Notes: generated by a model from the letters alone, not told the origin. DNA of 5,731 nt from Candidatus Woesearchaeota archaeon (GCA_019322855.1 JAHWIA010000057.1:1-5731), one strand, 5' to 3'. Positions 1 to 4,908 are shown, numbered from the stretch's first letter. Program-made: numbers and translations.

Positions 1-410
1 CCGAAGATGCAACAGTCTTTTTCCTTGATGGTTATCATCAATTGAGCAGTCTTTATTCTAAAAGAGTATCAGCTTTCATTGAGATCAAAGAGCTGACAGC
101 GCATGTCCAAAAATTTCATAGTGAAAATAGTACTTTATCTCTTGATTTTGACATGGAAATGGGGATGCGCACAGAACTTGGCACTTCTGCAAGGTCATGC
201 AAGAAGAATTTCTTTGTTTTAGAAAGAGATTGCTATGAATTCCCTAGAGAGGATAGAAAGATCACTGACTTTGATTATGTTGTCATTGCACCAATCTCTG
301 AACAGGTAGTTCCTTATGAAAAAGCAATGGCAGATTTATTGATGACTAAATACAATTATACACAAGTCTATGCCCAGCACGGCACCCTGATACTAGGAGG
401 CGGAAAATGA
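1..410 (+). CDS. 3' end of a membrane (glycosyltransferase-like) protein, 5' truncated by window edge
   Basis: The reading frame is open from base 3 and continues past the left edge, so the 135 visible residues are the C-terminus of a longer protein. A TTG at 42 could be read as a start, but the frame upstream stays open with sensible residues (EDATVFFLDGYHQ), so I treat it as internal. The visible part has no membrane segment. It has alternating strands and helices and ends in a short hydrophobic strand, YAQHGTLILGGGK. The pattern of an 'xDAxVxF' strand, a 'SKRVSAF' turn, 'FDYVVIA' and a final 'Y..G.LIL' resembles the extracytoplasmic C-terminal domain of archaeal polytopic PMT/DUF2079-type glycosyltransferases. 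That is my recollection of the family, not a search result. Its TGA stop overlaps the next gene's ATG (ATGA, 407-410), which suggests translational coupling. I am sure it is coding and unsure of its function. Confidence 0.82.
   Translation, partial: EDATVFFLDGYHQLSSLYSKRVSAFIEIKELTAHVQKFHSENSTLSLDFDMEMGMRTELGTSARSCKKNFFVLERDCYEFPREDRKITDFDYVVIAPISEQVVPYEKAMADLLMTKYNYTQVYAQHGTLILGGGK
396..400 (+). promoter_or_regulatory. Shine-Dalgarno for the small membrane protein
   Basis: GGAGG ends 6 nt before the ATG at 407. It lies inside the coding end of the upstream gene and fixes the start of the downstream one. Together with the ATGA overlap it suggests coupled translation. Confidence 0.8.
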
Positions 411-844
411 AGAAGAAATTGCTTACAATTTTGGGAATAGGATTATTTTTCTCATTCTTCATAGGCGCTTTTACGCACGATTTTAATTTAGCTTTCAAAT
501 TCGGCCTTGCATACTTTATACTTTATTATCTCCCACTCGTGCCTTGGATGATGTTGATCAAGGAATTTTCTGATCTTGACACTGCATTTTATAGCATTAT
601 TTTAGGAGTAATTGTCTCGCCATTATTCTATCTCGCAGTCGGCGCACTAGAATTCAGATTGACAAAGACAGTCTTCATTGCAATACCTTTGATTATATTT
701 GTTTTAGGGTTTTTGATGCATTTTAGGAGGAAAAAAGAGAGAGAAAAACCAAAAGAAGTTCTTGAAAAAAAGGAAGAAGTGAAAATCCTAAAAAAACCTA
801 CAGAAAGTCCTAACACAGAGAAAGACGATTCGGGAAATAGTTAA
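407..844 (+). CDS. small four-helix integral membrane protein with charged C-terminal tail
   Basis: The protein has 145 residues. Four hydrophobic segments are visible at about 5-22, 28-51, 60-81 and 87-106. They are followed by RRKK and a Lys/Glu-rich, probably disordered tail (107-145) ending DDSGNS. The positive-inside rule puts the tail in the cytoplasm. The ATG at 407 is well supported: GGAGG at 396-400 lies 6 nt upstream and the start overlaps the previous stop, so the two genes are probably one operon. I do not recognise a named family with confidence. The 'YYLPLVP' segment followed by a polar loop and two more helices loosely recalls the first part of archaeal DUF1616-like membrane proteins. 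The partner gene suggests a cell-envelope role. Its TAA stop lies in a TTAA shared with the convergent ridA stop. Confidence 0.85.
   Translation: MKKKLLTILGIGLFFSFFIGAFTHDFNLAFKFGLAYFILYYLPLVPWMMLIKEFSDLDTAFYSIILGVIVSPLFYLAVGALEFRLTKTVFIAIPLIIFVLGFLMHFRRKKEREKPKEVLEKKEEVKILKKPTESPNTEKDDSGNS
764..797 (-). terminator. possible oligo-T terminator for ridA, inside the opposite gene
   Basis: Read on the minus strand, two T7 tracts (796 to 790 and 771 to 765) lie about 45 and 70 nt beyond the ridA stop. Archaeal transcription commonly ends at U-rich tracts without a hairpin. These tracts are the complement of Lys codons in the tail of the convergent membrane-protein gene, so they may be there only for coding reasons. 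Confidence 0.3.
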
Positions 845-1230
845 TCTTCAACAATAGCAGTCGCTTCTATTTCGATGTTTATCCCTTTAATTGGAGATAT
901 TGCTTGAACAGTGACTCTTGCTGGTTCTTCGCCTTTCTTGAAATATTCGCGATAAACTTCATTCATCGCATCAAAATCCTTTACATCTTTCATATAGATT
1001 CTTACTTTGACAACACTATCCATGGAAGAGCCAGAAGATTCCAAAAGAAATTTAATATTCTCTAAAGCCTGCCTTGTTTGTTCTCTGATATTCCCTCTAA
1101 GAATCTTGTGAGTCTTCAAGTCTGCAGACAATTGGCTCGATAAAAAAATAAGATTTCCAGCCTTGACAATGTGATTCAATGGACTCGGTATATCTGCTAC
1201 ATATTTAGGTTTGATTATTTCTTTCTTCAT
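841..1230 (-). CDS. ridA: RidA/YjgF/UK114-family protein (enamine/imine deaminase)
   Basis: The protein has 129 residues, a normal length for the family. RidA proteins are cytosolic trimers that hydrolyse reactive enamine/imine intermediates, such as 2-aminoacrylate released by PLP enzymes, to 2-oxoacids. The family pattern is clear: an N-terminal strand with LIFLSSQLSAD (28-37), helix REQTRQALENIKFLLESSGSSM (49-70), SVVKVRIYMKD (72-82), FDAMNEVYREYF (86-97), and the signature PARVTV (103-108) followed by NIEIEATA. Arg105, which binds the substrate carboxylate in active members, and Glu120 are present. The N-terminal signature usually seen as GPYSQA is changed to SPLNHI here, so the active-site Tyr is Leu18, and the Gly of SGQ is Ser32. 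The gene lies 63 bp after rpl11 but has its own TATA box. No Shine-Dalgarno is seen, so it is probably leaderless. Substrate specificity cannot be predicted. Confidence 0.95.
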   Translation of the reverse strand: MKKEIIKPKYVADIPSPLNHIVKAGNLIFLSSQLSADLKTHKILRGNIREQTRQALENIKFLLESSGSSMDSVVKVRIYMKDVKDFDAMNEVYREYFKKGEEPARVTVQAISPIKGINIEIEATAIVED

Positions 1231-1250
1231 AAATTTTAAAAAAATAATTA

Positions 1251-1267
1251 TAGATATAAAGGTTTCT
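1251..1267 (-). promoter_or_regulatory. TATA/BRE promoter of ridA
   Basis: Minus-strand AGAAACC followed by TTTATATCTA is a good archaeal BRE plus box A. The TATA centre is about 26 nt from the ATG at 1230, so transcription should start at or next to the start codon (leaderless). A T7 tract between the box and the ATG (1244 to 1238) may also serve as an end signal for rpl11. Confidence 0.6.
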
Positions 1268-1293
1268 AAGTATTAGATTAAAAATCAAAGAAA

Positions 1294-2073
1294 TTACTTC
1301 TTCTTAGCAGGTGCTTTACCTGCTGCTGGTTTTGCTGCTCCTGCTGCCGGCGCTGCTGCTTTTGATTCTACAACGATTCCTGCTTCTGTCATTACCTTGT
1401 CAACAAGCTTTGGCGGAATCTTTGCTTCTAACAACATGCCCTTGATCTTTGAAGCTTCCTTGCTCTTGTTCTGCGCGATTATCTCTTTTGCTTTCGCTTC
1501 CAGTTTCTTCATCCTGTCTGCTGTAGCTTCCTGTAATTTTGCTCTTTCTGCTTCCAATTTCTTTTTGTCTTCTTCACTCAACTCTGTCCTTTCTTCCTGT
1601 ATCTTCTGGTCAAACTTTCCTTCATGTATCTGCTGTAGAGCTTCTCTCGCAGGAACACCCTCAACTAGGATTCCCATGCTCTGGCATGTTCCGACAATCT
1701 CTCTCACTTTATTCTTCATGTCTTTTCCAGAAAGACTGTCTTCCTTCATCTTTGCAATCTTGATAATCTGCTCAATCTTAAGGTCTGCAACTTTATCCAA
1801 TAAAGGATTGCCTGCTCCTTTCTCGATCATAGCTTCTTTAAGAATTAATTGTGATGCAGGCGGTGTGCCAACCTGAATCTCAAACTCTTTTGTATCAGTA
1901 TCAATTATGACTTTGACAGGAACCTGCATCTTTTGGAAATCTTTTGTCTTGTCATTGATAGCCTTGACTACTTCACCTATGTTGACTTTCAAAGGTCCAA
2001 GCGCAGGTCCGATCGGAGGTCCTGCAGTAGCCTTGCCCCCTTCAACCAAAGCTTCAATAGTCTCCTTAGCCAT
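1294..2073 (-). CDS. rpl11: large-subunit ribosomal protein uL11 (archaeal L11) with long C-terminal extension
   Basis: uL11 binds the GTPase-associated centre of 23S rRNA and forms the base of the ribosomal stalk used by translation factors. The N-terminal domain is typical: AGPPIGPALGPLKVNI (17-32), DFQKMQVPVKVII (45-57) and FEIQVGTPPAS (64-74). The C-terminal RNA-binding domain also fits: LKIEQIIKIAKMKEDSLSG (98-116), then IVGTCQSMGILVEG (126-139). Archaeal L11 normally ends soon after the equivalent of residue 155, at about 160 residues. This protein has 259. The extra part is a Lys/Glu-rich likely coiled coil (about 160-207), a short amphipathic stretch (208-236), and an Ala/Pro/Lys tail (239-259). 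The usual archaeal neighbours (NusG/Spt5, L1, L10, stalk P1) are absent; the gene stands between scpA and ridA. No Shine-Dalgarno is seen; a strong TATA box implies a leaderless mRNA. Confidence 0.96.
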   Translation of the reverse strand: MAKETIEALVEGGKATAGPPIGPALGPLKVNIGEVVKAINDKTKDFQKMQVPVKVIIDTDTKEFEIQVGTPPASQLILKEAMIEKGAGNPLLDKVADLKIEQIIKIAKMKEDSLSGKDMKNKVREIVGTCQSMGILVEGVPAREALQQIHEGKFDQKIQEERTELSEEDKKKLEAERAKLQEATADRMKKLEAKAKEIIAQNKSKEASKIKGMLLEAKIPPKLVDKVMTEAGIVVESKAAAPAAGAAKPAAGKAPAKKK

Positions 2074-2097
2074 TTTATGAATGCTGAAAACTAGGTT

Positions 2098-2115
2098 CTA
2101 TTTATAAAGGCTTCG
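2098..2115 (-). promoter_or_regulatory. TATA/BRE promoter of rpl11
   Basis: Minus-strand CGAAGCC (BRE position, 2115 to 2109) is followed by TTTATAAATAG. The 8-bp box TTTATAAA is at 2101-2108, with its near edge 28 nt from the ATG at 2073. This predicts a start site within a few nt of the start codon. The same BRE plus TATA arrangement is found upstream of cspA. Confidence 0.65.
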
Positions 2116-2130
2116 TTTTAGAACAAGACT

Positions 2131-2886
2131 TTATGCCTTGGCAGGCTTCATATTTCTTCTCTTTAGAAGTTCAATTTCAATCTCGCCGAAATGCTCTTTC
2201 TGGTTCAAGTTGATCCTTCTTTCGTTGCTCAGGTGTAATAAAGGTACGAAAGTAAAGACCTTGCTTTCCTTGTCATTGGCAGGAAGCAATTGGTTGAATG
2301 TAACTTTTCCTTTTCCTTTCTTGAAAAACTTGATAATGTCCTTGTATACTTTTACAATGATTTCGCTCACATCAACAGAACTAGGAATCTCAATCTTTTT
2401 TCTGGCATATGGCATCCTGGATGTTACCCTTCTCTTCCTTACATCCATTGCCTTTTCCATTGCTTCCACAAGATCAAAGACACTCACTTTTCTTTTTCTC
2501 GGCTGCGGTGTTTTTGGATACAATGGATTCTCTTCCTGCTGCTGTCCATTCAGCATTGGTTCAAGAAGATTTATGTCCTCCAGGTCTTCCAAGTATTCTG
2601 CCTGTTCTTCTGTCTGCCTGAATAATTGGTCTAGTCTTTCCAGTTCTTCTCCTACGAGTTTCTTGCTCTTTACTTTCAATAACATTGCGCTTGCTAATAT
2701 TACTTTACCGCCAACATTCAAGTTAGCTTCCTTCATTTTCTTTACTGTCTTGATGTAAGAATTAGCCAATTTACTGACATCTAGATCCCAAGGATCCAAT
2801 CCCTCAGACCTCACCAGTTCCATAAGCAGCGACTGCCACGAAATCTCGTCTTCATTAAATATCAAACTGTATATCTGCTTTTCCAT
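2131..2886 (-). CDS. scpA: ScpA-family kleisin (SMC complex subunit)
   Basis: ScpA is the kleisin that bridges the heads of an SMC dimer in the chromosome-organising condensin-like complex. The protein has 251 residues, usual for the family. The N-terminal SMC-neck-binding domain is recognisable: WQSLLMELVRSEGLDPWDLDV (17-37; compare the family's 'D..DI.I' motif), then ANSYIKTV, and KVILASAMLLKVKSKKL (61-77), matching the 'A..L..IKS..L' helix. A linker rich in Gln, Glu and Lys/Arg (about 85-165) follows. The C-terminal winged-helix part (about 172-245) contains VTFNQLLP and a FTFVPLLHLSNERRINL strand/helix ending in EIEIEL. Neither smc nor scpB is within the window. The ATG at 2886 has no Shine-Dalgarno, but a TATA box sits at the leaderless distance. 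The gene is divergent from tRNA-Val and 57 bp upstream of rpl11. Confidence 0.92.
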   Translation of the reverse strand: MEKQIYSLIFNEDEISWQSLLMELVRSEGLDPWDLDVSKLANSYIKTVKKMKEANLNVGGKVILASAMLLKVKSKKLVGEELERLDQLFRQTEEQAEYLEDLEDINLLEPMLNGQQQEENPLYPKTPQPRKRKVSVFDLVEAMEKAMDVRKRRVTSRMPYARKKIEIPSSVDVSEIIVKVYKDIIKFFKKGKGKVTFNQLLPANDKESKVFTFVPLLHLSNERRINLNQKEHFGEIEIELLKRRNMKPAKA

Positions 2887-2910
2887 TGTTACTGCGAATT
2901 TATACCTCTC

Positions 2911-2920
2911 TTATATAGCT
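2911..2920 (-). promoter_or_regulatory. TATA box of scpA
   Basis: Minus-strand AGCTATATAA has its centre about 28 nt before the scpA ATG, implying a leaderless mRNA. Two alternatives are worse: GGTATAAATT (2898-2907) is too near the start, and TTTATAAA (2938-2945) would give a leader of about 27 nt without a Shine-Dalgarno. Confidence 0.5.
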
Positions 2921-2930
2921 ATGGATGGCA

Positions 2931-2944
2931 GGGCCCTTTATAAA
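2931..2944. repeat. first copy of 14-mer GGGCCCTTTATAAA
   Basis: This 14-mer is made of two adjacent palindromes, GGGCCC and TTTATAAA. It occurs again at 4924-4937. Both copies are in the upstream region of a minus-strand gene (scpA and the helicase) and in the same orientation. Confidence 0.75.
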
Positions 2945-2967
2945 TCTTTTGACTTTGTCAATAAAAA

Positions 2968-2980
2968 GGTTTTTAAATAA
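2968..2980 (+). promoter_or_regulatory. TATA box of tRNA-Val
   Basis: GGT then TTTTAAATAA (2971-2980), with its centre about 29 nt before the tRNA 5' end, fits an archaeal tRNA promoter starting at or a few nt before the mature end. The stronger-looking TTTATAAA at 2938-2945 would give a longer precursor of about 35 nt. Confidence 0.5.
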
Positions 2981-3004
2981 ACCAAAGTTATCAGCCTATA
3001 TTCC

Positions 3005-3077
3005 GGGCCCATGGTCTAGTGGTTATGACACCGCCCTTACAAGGCGTAGATCCCCGGTTCGAATCCGGGTGGGCCCA
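3005..3077 (+). tRNA. tRNA-Val (anticodon UAC)
   Basis: A complete cloverleaf of 73 nt folds by hand. The acceptor stem GGGCCCA (3005-3011) pairs with TGGGCCC (3070-3076), with discriminator A at 3077. The D arm starts at 3014 with loop AGTGGTTA. The anticodon stem is 3031-3035/3043-3047 and the loop CTTACAA (3036-3042) has anticodon TAC at 3038-3040. The T stem CCCGG/CCGGG encloses TTCGAAT (3058-3064). The outermost anticodon-stem pair (3031-3047) is C-U, a mismatch. There is no intron and CCA is not encoded (ATT follows), as is usual in archaea. It reads GUA codons, and wobble would extend this to other Val codons. Confidence 0.97.
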
Positions 3078-3088
3078 TTCTCACAACA

Positions 3089-3097
3089 TTTATATAC
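3089..3097 (+). promoter_or_regulatory. TATA box of the small membrane protein gene
   Basis: TTTATATAC lies 12 nt after the end of tRNA-Val and about 40 nt before the ATG at 3133. It predicts a start near 3118 and a leader of about 15 nt, long enough to include the GGTGAT ribosome-binding site. Confidence 0.55.
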
Positions 3098-3123
3098 GAG
3101 ATTTTCTTAATACAATAAAAACA

Positions 3124-3129
3124 GGTGAT
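3124..3129 (+). promoter_or_regulatory. Shine-Dalgarno GGTGAT deciding the start of the small protein
   Basis: GGTGAT directly abuts the ATG at 3130 and lies 3 nt before the ATG at 3133. The spacing favours 3133 as the start. Confidence 0.55.
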
Positions 3130-3132
3130 ATG

Positions 3133-3354
3133 ATGTTCAAGCACAGAGGGGAAACAGCGGTTTTGATCTGCCTTGTGGTCGCAGCAGTTTTAGTTGTGAC
3201 ATTAGTTTCTGTCCAGACAATAGGACAGAGCAGTTCGATGACAGCAGTCACAGGCAATGTGATTGCAGAACCAGAACCTGCCATCGTGAAAGTGCCTAGT
3301 ACTATCGAAAACAAACAACAAGATCAAGAAATTAATTCTACATTAAATTTATAA
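3133..3354 (+). CDS. 73-residue single-pass membrane protein between two tRNA genes
   Basis: Reading from 3019 would start inside tRNA-Val, so the real start is one of the tandem ATGs at 3130 and 3133. I chose 3133 because of the spacing to GGTGAT. The protein is a short basic N-terminus MFKHRGE, one long hydrophobic helix (about 8-30) and a polar Pro/Glu/Gln-rich tail carrying an NST sequon at 68. The basic N-terminus predicts the tail is outside. RGETAV directly before the helix loosely resembles the class III (type IV pilin-like) signal 'KGQxxxE', but the Glu usually found at +5 is Leu here. A simple membrane anchor is therefore equally likely. I do not recognise a family. It has its own TATA box and ribosome-binding site, which argues for a real gene. 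Its TAA stop lies within the tRNA-Gly TATA box. Confidence 0.7.
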   Translation: MFKHRGETAVLICLVVAAVLVVTLVSVQTIGQSSSMTAVTGNVIAEPEPAIVKVPSTIENKQQDQEINSTLNL

Positions 3355-3358
3355 ATAG
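3347..3358 (+). promoter_or_regulatory. TATA box of tRNA-Gly, overlapping a stop codon
   Basis: ATTTATAAATAG has its TATA centre about 32 nt before the tRNA 5' end, so transcription should start about 5-8 nt upstream of the mature end. The TAA at 3352-3354 in the middle of the box is also the stop codon of the preceding small membrane-protein gene. Confidence 0.55.
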
Positions 3359-3383
3359 CCTTGTTTTTCAGCTCTAGTATTCT

Positions 3384-3454
3384 GCGCCGGTGGTTGAATG
3401 GTACAATACGACGTTGCCAACGTTGTGGCCCGGGTTCGATTCCCGGTCGGCGCA
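3384..3454 (+). tRNA. tRNA-Gly (anticodon GCC)
   Basis: A complete 71-nt cloverleaf. The acceptor GCGCCGG (3384-3390) pairs with TCGGCGC (3447-3453), with one G-U pair, and discriminator A is at 3454. The D stem GTTG/CAAT encloses AATGGTA. The anticodon stem CGACG/CGTTG has loop TTGCCAA (3414-3420) with anticodon GCC at 3416-3418. The T stem CCGGG/CCCGG encloses TTCGATT (3435-3441). There is no intron and no encoded CCA. It reads GGC and GGU codons. The 3' end is separated by a single base from the stop codon of the convergent helicase gene. Confidence 0.97.
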
Positions 3455-3455
3455 T

Positions 3456-4820
3456 CTAAAACTTCTTTTTTCTGTGGAACTGTGAACTTCCGCCTTGAGA
3501 ACTTCTGTTTCGAGAACGGCCTCTGAAACTTCCGCCCTGTGAACTTCCGCTTCGAGAACCTCGACTTCTGAAACTTCCACCACGGAAATTCCCGCGACTT
3601 CTAGCAGGTCTTTCCTCTCTATCATTCCTGAAGTTTCTTCTGCCGAAAGATCTGCCTCTTGACGGTCCTCTAGGAGATCCTCTTGAACGACCAGTATCTA
3701 TCGTGACTCTCTTCAGCCTTGGCATCTCTATCCTGTTTATCTTGAATTCTCTGTACTCGTTCTGGATCCTGCCAAAATTGTCATAGTCAAGATCGCATAA
3801 TACATTGATGACCTTTCCGTATTCACCAGCTCTTGCTGTCCTGCCTATTCTATGTACATAGTCTTTTGCATCTTTTGGAAGATCGTAGTTGTATACGTGA
3901 GATACATTGTCAATGTGCAATCCTCGCGCAGCAACATCAGTACAAACTAGAACGCCTGCTTTTCCGTCGTTGAAAAATGAGATGGTGTTTGTTCTTTTGT
4001 TTTGCGTTAAACCGCCGTGGATAGCGATTGCTCGTATCCCGTTAAGCTTAAGATTCTTTACAACAAAATCAACATTGCTTCTTGTGTTGCAAAAAACCAT
4101 CACCAGATCAGATTTTTCTTTCTTTAATAGATGCACAAGAAGAGAAAACTTCTCTTTTCTAGAAGTATTATAATAGACCTGTTTAAGTTTGCTTGGATCC
4201 ACTTGTTTTTTTGCAGAAACTTTTATTGGATTTGACATATATCTGTCTGCCAGATCTCTTATTTTTGGTGCGATTGTCGCTGAGAAAAACAAAGTCTGTC
4301 TATCTCTTGGACATGCTTGTATGATTTTTTTCACATCGTCTATAAAACCCATGTCAAGCATACGATCTGCTTCGTCTAGAACTAATACTTTAAGTTTAGA
4401 TAAGTTTATCGTTCTTCTATTAAGATGATCAAGCAATCTTCCAGGCGTTGCAACAACAACATCTGCTCTTTGAATTGCATCCATCTGCGGACTGATAGAA
4501 ACACCGCCGTAAATGCTTATTATCTTCAATCTTTTATTGTGCGAAAGCAATTTTAATGATTCTTTGACCTGCTCTGCTAATTCTCTTGTAGGCGCAAGCA
4601 CCAATGCCTGCACACCCTTTCTAGGAATTACCTGTTCTACAATCCCGCAGCCAAATGCTAAAGTTTTTCCAGAACCTGTCGCAGATTCTCCAATCACGTC
4701 TTCTCCTTTCATAATGTGAGGGATAGAACCCTCCTGTATCTGGGTAGGTCTGGTGTGACCCATTCCTTTTATTACTGCCAGTAATTGCTGGCTCAATCCT
4801 AACTTATCAAATAAATTCAT
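3456..4820 (-). CDS. DEAD-box ATP-dependent RNA helicase with Arg/Gly/Ser-rich tail
   Basis: The enzyme couples ATP hydrolysis to local unwinding of RNA duplexes, in ribosome assembly, RNA decay or cold adaptation. All helicase motifs are present: Q motif GHTRPTQIQ (21-29), Walker A ATGSGKT (47-53), Ia PTREL (77-81), Ib TPGRL (125-129), II DEAD (149-152), III SAT (180-182), IV VFCNT (242-246), V TDVAARG (294-300) and VI HRIGRTARAG (323-332). The core ends near 370. Residues 375-454 are a basic tail of RGG, RSRG and SSQGG units ending HRKKKF, as in the RNA-binding tails of RhlE/DeaD-like enzymes. I start it at the ATG at 4820 (454 residues), because GAGGT lies 9 nt upstream. An in-frame GTG at 4844 would put that Shine-Dalgarno inside the coding region. 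cspA lies 157 bp upstream on the same strand, which suggests a shared RNA-remodelling role. Confidence 0.96.
   Translation of the reverse strand: MNLFDKLGLSQQLLAVIKGMGHTRPTQIQEGSIPHIMKGEDVIGESATGSGKTLAFGCGIVEQVIPRKGVQALVLAPTRELAEQVKESLKLLSHNKRLKIISIYGGVSISPQMDAIQRADVVVATPGRLLDHLNRRTINLSKLKVLVLDEADRMLDMGFIDDVKKIIQACPRDRQTLFFSATIAPKIRDLADRYMSNPIKVSAKKQVDPSKLKQVYYNTSRKEKFSLLVHLLKKEKSDLVMVFCNTRSNVDFVVKNLKLNGIRAIAIHGGLTQNKRTNTISFFNDGKAGVLVCTDVAARGLHIDNVSHVYNYDLPKDAKDYVHRIGRTARAGEYGKVINVLCDLDYDNFGRIQNEYREFKINRIEMPRLKRVTIDTGRSRGSPRGPSRGRSFGRRNFRNDREERPARSRGNFRGGSFRSRGSRSGSSQGGSFRGRSRNRSSQGGSSQFHRKKKF
3461..3472 (+). terminator. possible oligo-T terminator of tRNA-Gly inside the helicase gene
   Basis: ACTTCTTTTTTC, with T6 at 3466-3471, lies 7-17 nt after the tRNA 3' end. 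A U-rich tract just after a tRNA is the usual archaeal termination signal. Here it is the complement of the terminal Lys codons (KKKKF) of the helicase. Confidence 0.45.
3481..3600 (-). repeat. imperfect coding repeats of the helicase RGG/SQGG tail
   Basis: Short direct DNA repeats are visible on the plus strand: TGTGAACTTCCGC at 3481-3493 and 3538-3550, TTCGAGAAC at 3509-3517 and 3551-3559, and TCTGAAACTTCC at 3522-3533 and 3567-3578. They encode the FRGGSF, RGSRSG and SSQGGS units of the low-complexity tail. Repeat slippage could change the tail length between strains. Confidence 0.7.
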
Positions 4821-4908
4821 TCTCTGTTTACCTCGTATCAGCACTTAACCAGAAAAAGCGAAATGTTCATGAAATATAAGCAAGTGCTCTCTCCATACCG
4901 ATTCTCTA
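4821..4908 (-). promoter_or_regulatory. predicted 5' leader of the helicase mRNA with shared motif and hairpin
   Basis: The leader end is predicted from the TATA box at 4930-4937. It holds an AGCACTT (4888 to 4882) / AAGTGCT (4846 to 4840) inverted repeat of 7 bp. The loop contains GCTTTTTCTG (4859 to 4850). The stem ends 5 nt before the Shine-Dalgarno. The 10-mer and the GAGGTAAA that follows are also present in the cspA leader. A second TATA-like stretch (4871-4881) could give a shorter leader starting near 4850. Confidence 0.5.
4830..4834 (-). promoter_or_regulatory. Shine-Dalgarno GAGGT of the helicase
   Basis: GAGGT, followed by 9 nt and the ATG at 4820, decides the start in favour of 4820 over the upstream GTG. 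The sequence and spacing are the same as for cspA. Confidence 0.7.

Noticed and set aside
42..44. TTG at 42 as the true start of the first gene
   Set aside because: The frame is open to the window edge with plausible protein sequence. No Shine-Dalgarno or TATA box is seen at a suitable distance in the visible bases.
1397..1876. 159-codon plus-strand frame opposite rpl11
   Set aside because: Ser/Phe/Leu-rich composition typical of the antisense of a Lys/Glu-rich gene. No ribosome-binding site, and rpl11 is certain.
2138..2758. 206-codon plus-strand frame opposite scpA
   Set aside because: Shadow of scpA, with Ser/Phe/Leu-rich antisense composition and no promoter at a sensible distance.
2952..2988. 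Nested inverted repeats ACTTTG/CAAAGT and GGTTT/AAACC centred on the tRNA-Val TATA box, suggestive of an operator
   Set aside because: Arms of 5-6 bp in AT-rich DNA are expected by chance. No second copy is seen.
3019..3132. Upstream in-frame extension of the small membrane protein from the GTG at 3019
   Set aside because: It would start inside tRNA-Val. The TATA box at 3089 and GGTGAT at 3124 support a start at 3130 or 3133.
3374..3625. 83-codon minus-strand frame with repetitive Glu/Val (EVSEVEVLEAEV-like) product
   Set aside because: It runs through the antisense of tRNA-Gly and the low-complexity helicase tail in another frame. The periodicity is the shadow of the coding repeats.
4821..4844. 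GTG start at 4844 for the helicase, adding 8 residues
   Set aside because: It places the Shine-Dalgarno inside the gene. DEAD-box proteins of this type begin close to MNLFDKLGL.
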